DNA of 21,153 nt from a virus, in IMG/VR virus record IMGVR_UViG_3300000116_000062, positions 17,480-38,632 of that record; one strand, 5' to 3'. Shown piece by piece: positions 7,355 through 13,476 of the stretch (its first letter is position 1; every line of letters begins with the position of its first letter). The translations under genes were made by a program, and so were the position numbers. The notes under the pieces were generated by a model. That model saw nothing but the letters and a program-made list of their open reading frames with translations. It did no database searches and was not told the origin of the DNA.

Positions 7355-8847
7355 TGTGGAACGTGGTACTTGGTCCACCTGGAACTGGTAAAACTACTTA
7401 TCTATTAAACAAGGTAGAAATGTTTTTAGAAGCAGGTATAAAACCAGATAAACTAGGTTATGTTGCTTTTACTAAAAAAGCTGCAAACGAAGCATTAGTG
7501 AGGGCTGTAGACAAGTTTGAGTTTGACCCAAAAGAACTTGTATACTTTAGAACACTTCACTCATTGTGTTATCACTGGCTTGGTCTAACTAGAAGTGATG
7601 TTATGGCTCGTAGTAATTTACGAGAGTTTAGCAGAACTATTGGTGAGCGTATAAATTCTGCTTGGGACGGTGAAAACATGATGTCATTAAAAAGCAAAGG
7701 GGATACGATGCTGTTTATAGAAAACATGGCACGCAATAGATGTGTGGGTTTTAAAGAGCAGTGGAATCAAGCAGGAAGTAATGTTTCTTGGATGCATTTT
7801 GATTGGTTTGTAAACAACTACACTAATTATAAAGAAGGTAATTTCCTAGTAGACTACACAGACATGCTAGAAATGTTTTTACAATCAAACGGTAAGCCTA
7901 TGTTAGATGTATTAATAGTTGATGAAGCTCAAGACCTTTCTGCACTACAGTGGGAGTGTGTAAAGAAATTAGCAGAAGGTGTAGAAGAAGTTTACATAGC
8001 AGGAGATGATGACCAAGCTATATACCGTTGGGCAGGTGCAGATGTAGAACAGTTTATAGATCTTAAAGGTAAAACTCAATACTTAAAACAATCTTACCGT
8101 GTACCTAGAAAAGTTCATGATGTAGCGTTATCCGTGGTCAAACGTATAGGTAATAGAAAAGAAAAAGTATGGGAGCCTAAAGAAGAGGAGGGCTCAGTAA
8201 CTCATCACGCTAGTTTTGAACATGTAAATATAGATGATGGTGATTGGCTATTCCTAGCTAGAAACAATTATCTATTAAATCAAATAGAAGATTATTTAAA
8301 ACTACAGGGTAGGGTTTATCAAAAAGGTACTAAATCTTCTGTGTCAGAAAACTTAATTACAGCTATTAGAGACTGGGAAGCTTTACGCAAAGGAGCTCAA
8401 ATAGAGGCAGGTAGGATAAGAAAAATATACGGTTATATGAAGGTTGACAAAGGGGTGAAAAGAGGGTATAAAACGCTTAAAACAGTTAGGGATGATATCC
8501 CTTTAAATATGGATCAACTTAAAAAAGATTACGGTTTATTAGCAGACTGTTTGTGGCATGAATGTTTTGATTCTATTGGTAATACTCAAAGAGAATATGT
8601 TATATCTTGTTTAAGAAGAGGTGAAAAATTAATGTCCTCTAAAATAAAGCTAAACACTATACATGCTGCTAAAGGTGGCGAGTCTGAGAACGTTGTACTA
8701 CTTACAGACTTAGCTAATAAAACATGGGAAGAATTATATATAAACCCAGACAATGAATGCCGAGCATTTTATGTAGGGGTAACTAGAACTAAAAATAATC
8801 TGCACATAGTGCAAGGTAAAACACGCAAGGAGTTTTTATTCGTATGA
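7354..8847 (+). CDS. UvrD/Rep-like superfamily 1A helicase
   Basis: A 497-residue ATP-dependent DNA helicase. Motifs in order: Walker A G-P-P-G-T-G-K-T (7-14), motif Ia F-T-K-K-A-A-N-E-A (39-47), Walker B V-D-E-A-Q-D (189-194), motif III G-D-D-D-Q-A-I-Y-R-W-A-G-A (217-229), motif IV S-Y-R-V-P (247-251), motif V T-I-H-A-A-K-G-G-E (435-443) and motif VI V-G-V-T-R-T (474-479). It is compact beside bacterial UvrD (about 720 residues), as is usual for phage Dda-like or UvrD-like helicases. Its start shares one base with the primase stop, so it is probably the fork helicase working with that primase. No DnaB-type helicase is in the window. Confidence 0.93.
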   Translation: MWNVVLGPPGTGKTTYLLNKVEMFLEAGIKPDKLGYVAFTKKAANEALVRAVDKFEFDPKELVYFRTLHSLCYHWLGLTRSDVMARSNLREFSRTIGERINSAWDGENMMSLKSKGDTMLFIENMARNRCVGFKEQWNQAGSNVSWMHFDWFVNNYTNYKEGNFLVDYTDMLEMFLQSNGKPMLDVLIVDEAQDLSALQWECVKKLAEGVEEVYIAGDDDQAIYRWAGADVEQFIDLKGKTQYLKQSYRVPRKVHDVALSVVKRIGNRKEKVWEPKEEEGSVTHHASFEHVNIDDGDWLFLARNNYLLNQIEDYLKLQGRVYQKGTKSSVSENLITAIRDWEALRKGAQIEAGRIRKIYGYMKVDKGVKRGYKTLKTVRDDIPLNMDQLKKDYGLLADCLWHECFDSIGNTQREYVISCLRRGEKLMSSKIKLNTIHAAKGGESENVVLLTDLANKTWEELYINPDNECRAFYVGVTRTKNNLHIVQGKTRKEFLFV

Positions 8848-9422
8848 TGAAAGTTATAAAGAAAGCGTTAGTAGACTATCAGCCAGTGATTACTGAGTGG
8901 GATGAGCCTGTCATACGAGAGTTTGATGGTAAAAAAGTTATAGGTAGACCTACAAAAGCTTACGGAACTAAATCTTTTGAGTATGCTGGTAAACTTTATA
9001 AACCTGAACCGTGGTCTATTTCTATGAGTGTATTAAAAATGGCTACTCAATTATTAATCTATAAAGAGCTAAACAAAATCGTTAGATTTAATTTTTGTCT
9101 TTGTGGTTTATATAAAACAGGAGAAACAGGTATTCCTCATCACTCAGATACTGTACCAACAGAAAATGACTTAGTAGTTGGGGTTTCTTTTGGTGCTGCT
9201 AGAAGCATGGAATGGAATCAATACGATACTTATATAAAAGACCATACAAACACCAGCGAGATAGATAAAAAGATGAAGTGGGCACTACAGAAAACGTATC
9301 TGCTTAATGATGGGGATGTATATATATTTGATGGAGAATCACAGATGAACAGTACTCACGCAATACCTCCTATGGAAAACGTGGGTGAGCGAATAAACTT
9401 AACATTTAGGACAGGTTTATGA
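8844..9422 (+). CDS. AlkB-like 2-oxoglutarate/Fe(II) dioxygenase
   Basis: A 192-residue enzyme of the AlkB branch of 2OG-Fe(II) oxygenases. The iron ligands appear as H100-x-D102 (in P-H-H-S-D) and H172 (N-S-T-H-A-I). R183 and R189 in G-E-R-I-N-L-T-F-R are the 2-oxoglutarate-binding arginines; L-x-D-G-D-V-Y-I-F-D-G-E-S matches the AlkB strand before the distal histidine. AlkB enzymes oxidise methyl groups on bases. The usual phage role is repair of alkylated DNA, but oxidation of a base as a modification step is possible here, since base-chemistry genes follow. Two adjacent ATG codons (8844, 8847) could both serve; the first gives the ATGA overlap. Confidence 0.85.
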   Translation: MMKVIKKALVDYQPVITEWDEPVIREFDGKKVIGRPTKAYGTKSFEYAGKLYKPEPWSISMSVLKMATQLLIYKELNKIVRFNFCLCGLYKTGETGIPHHSDTVPTENDLVVGVSFGAARSMEWNQYDTYIKDHTNTSEIDKKMKWALQKTYLLNDGDVYIFDGESQMNSTHAIPPMENVGERINLTFRTGL

Positions 9423-9484
9423 TAAAAATTTTAGCAGGATTCCTATACTTTCCCTTTACTTGTAAAGTAAAATATACCCTATGA
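9419..9484 (+). CDS. Possible 21-residue coupled mini-ORF
   Basis: An ATG at 9419 overlaps the oxygenase stop as ATGA, and this short frame ends in a TGA that overlaps the next gene's ATG, again as ATGA. The product would be hydrophobic and aromatic (contains G-F-L-Y-F-P-F-T-C). The gene at 9481 has no ribosome site of its own, so passage of ribosomes through this mini-ORF would explain how it is translated. The same stretch carries motifs shared with non-coding gaps, so it may instead be regulatory DNA, or both. Confidence 0.3.
   Translation: MIKILAGFLYFPFTCKVKYTL
9442..9480 (+). promoter_or_regulatory. Candidate regulatory element before the Cys/His/Trp-rich gene
   Basis: Holds CCTATACTTT (9442-9451), TCCCTTTAC (9451-9459), a perfect short inverted repeat CTTTAC-tt-GTAAAG (9454-9467) and TATACCCT (9473-9480) touching the ATG. 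CCTATACTT and TATACCCT occur together again at 18907-18926, and CCTTTAC recurs in other gaps. It could be a promoter or operator; function is inferred from recurrence only. Confidence 0.35.
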
Positions 9485-9948
9485 ATATTTTTAAGTTAGA
9501 TACAACTCCTTTGCTTTGCGCTCAAACGCACTGCGATAAACATGTATCTAAGATGATATTAGAATCAGCTCAGATGCTTTGTACTAGCCTTTGGACTAAC
9601 GGTCAAAGTGCTCCGTATAAGTCTGTACACGCTAAACACCCTTGTACACTATGGGCTGGGGAAAGCCTAGATAACTGGCTTTGGCTTAAAGAGTTAGCTA
9701 TATATTTAAATGAGGAGTTTTGCTGGCGCTACGGGAGGTCAGCTTGTCATAAGTCTATTGACGTAGTCAATGAATTATGCCCCCCACTTATAAGAAGTAA
9801 AGGTTTACAACAACACCCACAATGCATGCCTGATGAGTATAAAGTCACCAATGACCCTATATCTGCGTATCGTAAATACTATATAGGTGAAAAGAATGGT
9901 TTTGCTAAGTGGACTAAACGTGAGGTACCCGAATGGTTTCAAATGTAG
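9481..9948 (+). CDS. Conserved-looking Cys/His/Trp-rich phage protein, function unknown
   Basis: A 155-residue protein with the N-terminal pattern M-N-I-F-x-L-D and C-D-K-H-V-S-K-M-I-L-E-S-A-Q-M-L (about 18-33), then H-P-C-T-L-W (53-58), E-S-L-D-N-W-L-W-L and R-Y-G-R-S-A-C-H-K. I recall similar M-N-I-F proteins in marine phages and cyanophages, without a function I can vouch for. The many Cys, His and Trp residues suggest metal or nucleotide binding. There is no Shine-Dalgarno site before the ATG. It lies between an AlkB-like oxygenase and the putative base-modification protein and overlaps the latter by 16 bases, so it may belong to the same pathway. Confidence 0.72.
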   Translation: MNIFKLDTTPLLCAQTHCDKHVSKMILESAQMLCTSLWTNGQSAPYKSVHAKHPCTLWAGESLDNWLWLKELAIYLNEEFCWRYGRSACHKSIDVVNELCPPLIRSKGLQQHPQCMPDEYKVTNDPISAYRKYYIGEKNGFAKWTKREVPEWFQM

Positions 9949-10763
9949 AAGGTTTTTATGACTATATTAATGAAAGGCATGCTATTTATTTAAAACGCTT
10001 TATAGGAGAACCTCATCCGTGGACTGATGATGAGATACTACAGACGTACAGTTTTTGTAATGTGTATCGTGAGTTAGATAAAGTCACTGTTTGGATACGT
10101 GAAAACTGGAAAGAGCCTTACGCTGACCACCCTAATCTGCCTTTTGCTATGGCTATGGCTCGTCAAATAAATTGGCCAGATACTCTACAGGAACTAGGTT
10201 TTCCTGAGCATTGGAACCCTGAGCGTATTAAAGCTATTATGCAAGGTAGAATGGATAGGAAAGAAAAAGTTTACACAGGTGCGTATATGTTGACTGGTAC
10301 GTTAGGAGGCACTAAAGTAGAGCAAACCATAGATAAAATATTAACACCCCTATATGAAAACCCACCCACTATTTATAAAAATAGTTTAGAAAAAACATGG
10401 GCTGAGTATTTACCGTATGCTGGGTTTAGTGGATTTATGGCTTATGAGGTAGTCACAGATCTACGTCATAGTAAGTATTTAGAAAATGCTGAGGATATTA
10501 TGACTTGGGCTAACGCTGGTCCAGGAGCAAAACGTGGGTTAAATAGAATACACGGTAGATTACTTGAGCAAACTATAAAACCACGTCAGTTAACTATAGA
10601 GATGCAAGAATTATTAGATATGGCAGGCGACTACATAGGAAGTTTTTTACCTGACCTAGAGATGAGAGAAATAGAACACTGCCTGTGTGAATATGATAAA
10701 TATGAAAGAGTACGTCTAGGGGAAGGCAGACCTAGAGCAAAATATAAATATAAAGGAGAATGA
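9933..10763 (+). CDS. Putative DNA base-hypermodification protein (thymine pyrophosphorylase / 5-hmdU kinase helical-domain-like)
   Basis: A 276-residue all-helical protein. The N-terminus has F-Y-D-Y-I-N-E-R-H (8-16), P-W-T-D-D-E-I-L (29-36) and F-C-N-V-Y-R-E-L-D-K-V-T (41-52). This pattern I associate with the related families predicted to act in thymine hypermodification: the alpha-glutamyl/putrescinyl-thymine pyrophosphorylases and the helical domain of 5-hmdU DNA kinases. Further on are F-S-G-F-M-A-Y-E (165-172), a helix-hairpin-helix-like A-G-P-G-A-K-R-G-L-N-R (195-205), and C-L-C-E-Y-D-K-Y-E-R-V-R-L-G-E-G-R-P-R (250-268), which resembles a DNA-glycosylase-like scaffold. No P-loop kinase domain is present. 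GAGG at 9922-9925 supports the start. Which family it belongs to cannot be settled by eye. Confidence 0.65.
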   Translation: MVSNVEGFYDYINERHAIYLKRFIGEPHPWTDDEILQTYSFCNVYRELDKVTVWIRENWKEPYADHPNLPFAMAMARQINWPDTLQELGFPEHWNPERIKAIMQGRMDRKEKVYTGAYMLTGTLGGTKVEQTIDKILTPLYENPPTIYKNSLEKTWAEYLPYAGFSGFMAYEVVTDLRHSKYLENAEDIMTWANAGPGAKRGLNRIHGRLLEQTIKPRQLTIEMQELLDMAGDYIGSFLPDLEMREIEHCLCEYDKYERVRLGEGRPRAKYKYKGE

Positions 10764-10764
10764 T

Positions 10765-11088
10765 GTGGGTGTAAATTCAAAACATATGTTTGAATTAGTC
10801 GATGAAGACGTGCGTGCTTTAGATAAAGCAGAAGAAAGTTACGGAGATAGTTGGCGTAAACGTGGTGGCGTAGGAGCTTTTATGATGTTAGCACGTAAAT
10901 GGGATAGGATAGAAAATCAAACATTTAAGGAGGGCTACGATATATTTGACGCTATAGCTAAAGACCCAACTGATACAGGTATTTTAGATGACATACGAGA
11001 CTTAAGAAGATATTTAATTCTCGTTGAATCTTTTATGACAATAATTGAAGAAAAAAGAGAGGATAAATATGAAGAAAGTAGAGATTAA
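10765..11088 (+). CDS. MazG-like / nucleotide-modification-associated helical protein
   Basis: A 107-residue helical protein with Y-G-D-S-W-R-K-R-G-G-V-G-A-F-M-M-L-A-R-K-W-D-R-I-E (about residues 26-50) followed by D-D-I-R-D-L-R-R-Y-L (75-84). The pattern of a Y-G-x-S-W helix, an R-K-x-x-R-I-E helix and an acidic D-x-x-D-L helix resembles all-alpha NTP pyrophosphatases (MazG-like) and the DUF1599 nucleotide-modification-associated family. Such enzymes hydrolyse or sense (d)NTPs. It starts with GTG, well supported by AAGGAG at 10753-10758, immediately after the base-modification protein and before dUTPase, which supports a nucleotide-pool role. Family assignment is tentative. Confidence 0.55.
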   Translation: MGVNSKHMFELVDEDVRALDKAEESYGDSWRKRGGVGAFMMLARKWDRIENQTFKEGYDIFDAIAKDPTDTGILDDIRDLRRYLILVESFMTIIEEKREDKYEESRD

Positions 11089-11527
11089 ACTAATAGACCC
11101 AAGTTTATTTGACCACACTGACCCACACATACTACCCGAGTATGCTACAGTAGGTTCAGCTGGTCTAGACTTACGGTCAGCGGAAGATTATGAGCTGGCT
11201 CCAGGAGAGTCGCACACATACCGTACAGGGTTAGCTATGTATTTAGGTGACTTTGAACTTTGTGGTATGCTTGTGCCTCGTTCTAGTTTAGGTATTAAAA
11301 AGATACACTTAACTAATACGTTAGGAATTATTGATGCAGATTATCAAGGTGAGTTAATGGTTCCGTTAACTAATAACGGAGAAGATAATATTCTTATAGA
11401 AAAAAGTCAAAGGATAGCACAGTTAGTTATAGTGCCTGTGGTTCAGGTGCTGTGGCAACCAGTTTTAGAATTTAGCGGTATTACTATGCGTAGCATTGGT
11501 GGTTTTGGTAGCACAGGTACAAAGTAG
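11069..11527 (+). CDS. dut: dUTPase (deoxyuridine 5'-triphosphate nucleotidohydrolase)
   Basis: A 152-residue trimeric-type dUTPase with all five motifs: I G-S-A-G-L-D-L-R-S (29-37), II P-R-S-S-L-G-I-K (70-77), III L-G-I-I-D-A-D-Y-Q-G-E-L (85-96), IV S-Q-R-I-A-Q-L-V-I (113-121) and V R-S-I-G-G-F-G-S-T-G (141-150). It converts dUTP to dUMP and pyrophosphate, keeping uracil out of DNA and supplying dUMP to the ThyA-like enzyme encoded nearby. A longer frame from a TTG at 11045 exists, but the ATG at 11069 has a good site (GAGAGGA, 11057-11063) and gives the normal family length. It overlaps the upstream gene by 20 bases. Confidence 0.96.
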   Translation: MKKVEIKLIDPSLFDHTDPHILPEYATVGSAGLDLRSAEDYELAPGESHTYRTGLAMYLGDFELCGMLVPRSSLGIKKIHLTNTLGIIDADYQGELMVPLTNNGEDNILIEKSQRIAQLVIVPVVQVLWQPVLEFSGITMRSIGGFGSTGTK

Positions 11528-11529
11528 TT

Positions 11530-11685
11530 ATGAGAAAAGGAACAAGTAATTTAGAAAATACATTTAAATCTGGTGCTAGAGGTAAAAAGACTTCTATCGG
11601 TTTCGGTAATGTAGGCACCAGCACAATGAATAAAGGTAAAAAACGCATGCGAGGTAAATCTGCATATAGGGGGCAAGGTAAATGA
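11530..11685 (+). CDS. Small basic glycine-rich protein (51 residues)
   Basis: A small gene between dUTPase and the glycosyltransferase. It starts two bases after the dUTPase stop and ends in an ATGA overlap with the next gene, so it fills the gap exactly. The product has 14 Lys/Arg and a single acidic residue in 51, is rich in Gly and Ser, and ends R-M-R-G-K-S-A-Y-R-G-Q-G-K. It is probably disordered and nucleic-acid binding. No good Shine-Dalgarno site is visible, so translation is likely coupled to dUTPase. I recall similar Y-R-G-Q-G-K/R tails in marine phage proteins but cannot name a function. Confidence 0.72.
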   Translation: MRKGTSNLENTFKSGARGKKTSIGFGNVGTSTMNKGKKRMRGKSAYRGQGK

Positions 11686-12467
11686 AAATATATATACCAA
11701 CAAGAGGTAGACCGTTTAATCAAGAAACTTTAAAATGGTTTAATGGAGAAATGAAAAGTAATGGGGAAGTTGTTTTAGTAGTTGACCCAGACGAAGAGGA
11801 AAAGTATGACCACTGGGCTAGTACCCCTAAGATGGTTGTACCTGAAGACTGTATAGGTATTGGTCCAAAGCGTAAATACATTGTAGAAAATACAGATGAC
11901 CCACACATAGTTATGTTAGATGATGACTTACGTTTTTATATTCGTAAAAGTCCAACTGACTGGCATTTAAGATATTTAGAAACTCATGAGTACCCAGCAT
12001 TGTTTGGCTTGCTTGATGAGTGGATGGATCAAGGGTATGCTCATGTAGGGGTTAGTGCTAGAGAGGGTAATAATAGGGTAGAAGAATTATCTGTAGAAAA
12101 CACACGGTATATGCGAGCATTAGGTTATAACTTAAAAGAATTTCCTAGTGATGTTGAGTGGGGTAGGACTCGGGTTATGGAGGACTTTGATATATCTTTA
12201 CAGCTCCTTAGGAGAGGTAAAGCGTGTAAGGTCAGCTACTACTACGCTCAAGGACAAAAGTCCTCTAACGCTGACGGTGGCTGTAGTGAGTGGAGAACTA
12301 TTGACGTACATAATGAGGGAGCTCAAAGGCTTCATGAACTTCACCCTACGTGTGTCAAGATTGTAGAGAAACAAACTAAAACTGCGTGGAACGGTTTACC
12401 ACGTAAAGATGTAATCATAGGTTGGAAAAAAGCCTACAAAGAAGGAGTAGAGAATGCAGGTAATTGA
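11682..12467 (+). CDS. GT-A glycosyltransferase, TET-associated glycosyltransferase (TAGT)-like
   Basis: A 261-residue GT-A-fold enzyme. It begins M-K-I-Y-I-P-T-R-G-R (1-10), followed by a nucleotide-sugar-binding-like part, G-P-K-R-K-Y-I-V-E (61-69), the metal-binding D-D-D (80-82) in V-M-L-D-D-D-L-R-F, and a late acidic motif V-M-E-D-F-D-I-S-L-Q-L-L-R-R-G (165-179), as in inverting GT-A enzymes. The I-P-T/S-R-G-R start with a L-D-D-D-L core resembles the TET/JBP-associated glycosyltransferases that decorate oxidised pyrimidines in phage DNA. Glycosylation of another phage or host target cannot be excluded. It lies between the basic protein and the ThyA-like gene and overlaps the latter by 14 bases. 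Confidence 0.68.
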   Translation: MKIYIPTRGRPFNQETLKWFNGEMKSNGEVVLVVDPDEEEKYDHWASTPKMVVPEDCIGIGPKRKYIVENTDDPHIVMLDDDLRFYIRKSPTDWHLRYLETHEYPALFGLLDEWMDQGYAHVGVSAREGNNRVEELSVENTRYMRALGYNLKEFPSDVEWGRTRVMEDFDISLQLLRRGKACKVSYYYAQGQKSSNADGGCSEWRTIDVHNEGAQRLHELHPTCVKIVEKQTKTAWNGLPRKDVIIGWKKAYKEGVENAGN

Positions 12468-13467
12468 GGTAAGAAACGTTCATGACGCTTTAGTGCGTGG
12501 CATGGATTTATTACAGATAGAAGATTTCACGAATGAGAGTAGGAATGGTAGAGTGTATCAAGCAAAAACTCCAGTAACTACAGTTTATGAAAGACCCAAA
12601 GAAAGAGTTTTGTTTTGGGCTGAACGAGACGCTAACCCATTCTTTCATTTTATGGAAGGTCTATGGATGCTTGACGGTCGTAATGATTTAGAGTTTGTAA
12701 AACACTTTGCTAAAAGTATGGAAAATTATAGTGATGATGGTAAAAGCCTTTGGGGAGCATATGGTTGGAGATGGCGTAGTTATTTTGGCTACGATCAACT
12801 AAGAGTCATTATAGAAAGACTAAAGAAAGATGGCGAAGATAGACGTTCTGTATTACAGATGTGGGACGCTGAAAATGATTTAGGCAGAGACGGTAAAGAT
12901 GTGCCTTGTAACACTTCTATATATTTTAAAGAAGATACTACAGGTTGTTTACAGATGACGGTTAGTAATAGATCTAACGATATTATCTGGGGTGCATATG
13001 GCGCTAACGCAGTACACATGTCTATGCTTCATGAATATATGGCTTCTAATATTGGCAGACCTGTAGGCAGGTATTATCAGATTAGTGATAATTTCCATGC
13101 GTATGAAGACGTGTTTAATAAATTATTAAATAAGTTAATTGGCACAGATGCTTTAGATTTTTATACACAAAGAACAGCCATGAAAAATAACCCATATCTC
13201 AAAGGTGAAGTTGCACCATATTCTATGATAAACGTTAGCCCAGATTTATGGGACATAGACTTAGTTAATTTCTTAGACAGAGTGCCTTTTGAAGACATAG
13301 ACTTTAATGATAGGTTTTTCACAGAGGTTGCTGTACCAATGCAAGATGCTTTTTGGTTACATAAGTTAGGTAAGACAGAAGAAGCTATAATAGAGATACA
13401 AGCATGTGCTGCTACAGATTGGCGCAAAGCATGTTTTGAGTGGTTAGATAGAAGATTAAATAAATAA
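12454..13467 (+). CDS. Thymidylate synthase / pyrimidine hydroxymethylase superfamily enzyme
   Basis: A 337-residue ThyA-superfamily protein, longer than bacterial ThyA (about 264). Seen: L-W-G-A-Y-G-W-R-W-R (99-108), the D-R-R-S region (129-132), catalytic C152 in V-P-C-N, the phosphate-binding and substrate segment R173-S-N-D176, N185 in W-G-A-Y-G-A-N-A, and H215-A-Y217. The family methylates or hydroxymethylates dUMP or dCMP with methylene-tetrahydrofolate. R-S-N-D and P-C-N differ from the usual bacterial forms (R-S-C/A-D, P-C-H); R-S-N-D is the form I recall in T4 dCMP hydroxymethylase, so a hydroxymethylase is possible. N185 fits the Asn that selects uracil. AAGGAG upstream supports the start. 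Confidence 0.85.
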   Translation: MQVIEVRNVHDALVRGMDLLQIEDFTNESRNGRVYQAKTPVTTVYERPKERVLFWAERDANPFFHFMEGLWMLDGRNDLEFVKHFAKSMENYSDDGKSLWGAYGWRWRSYFGYDQLRVIIERLKKDGEDRRSVLQMWDAENDLGRDGKDVPCNTSIYFKEDTTGCLQMTVSNRSNDIIWGAYGANAVHMSMLHEYMASNIGRPVGRYYQISDNFHAYEDVFNKLLNKLIGTDALDFYTQRTAMKNNPYLKGEVAPYSMINVSPDLWDIDLVNFLDRVPFEDIDFNDRFFTEVAVPMQDAFWLHKLGKTEEAIIEIQACAATDWRKACFEWLDRRLNK

Positions 13468-13476
13468 GGAGATAAC

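Noticed and set aside
11045-11068. TTG start extending dUTPase by eight residues
   Set aside because: The ATG at 11069 has a good ribosome site and gives the normal family N-terminus; the extension is Lys/Glu-rich sequence in another frame of the previous gene.
12148-12366. A 72-codon + strand frame inside the glycosyltransferase gene
   Set aside because: Out-of-frame shadow across the conserved M-E-D-F-D region.
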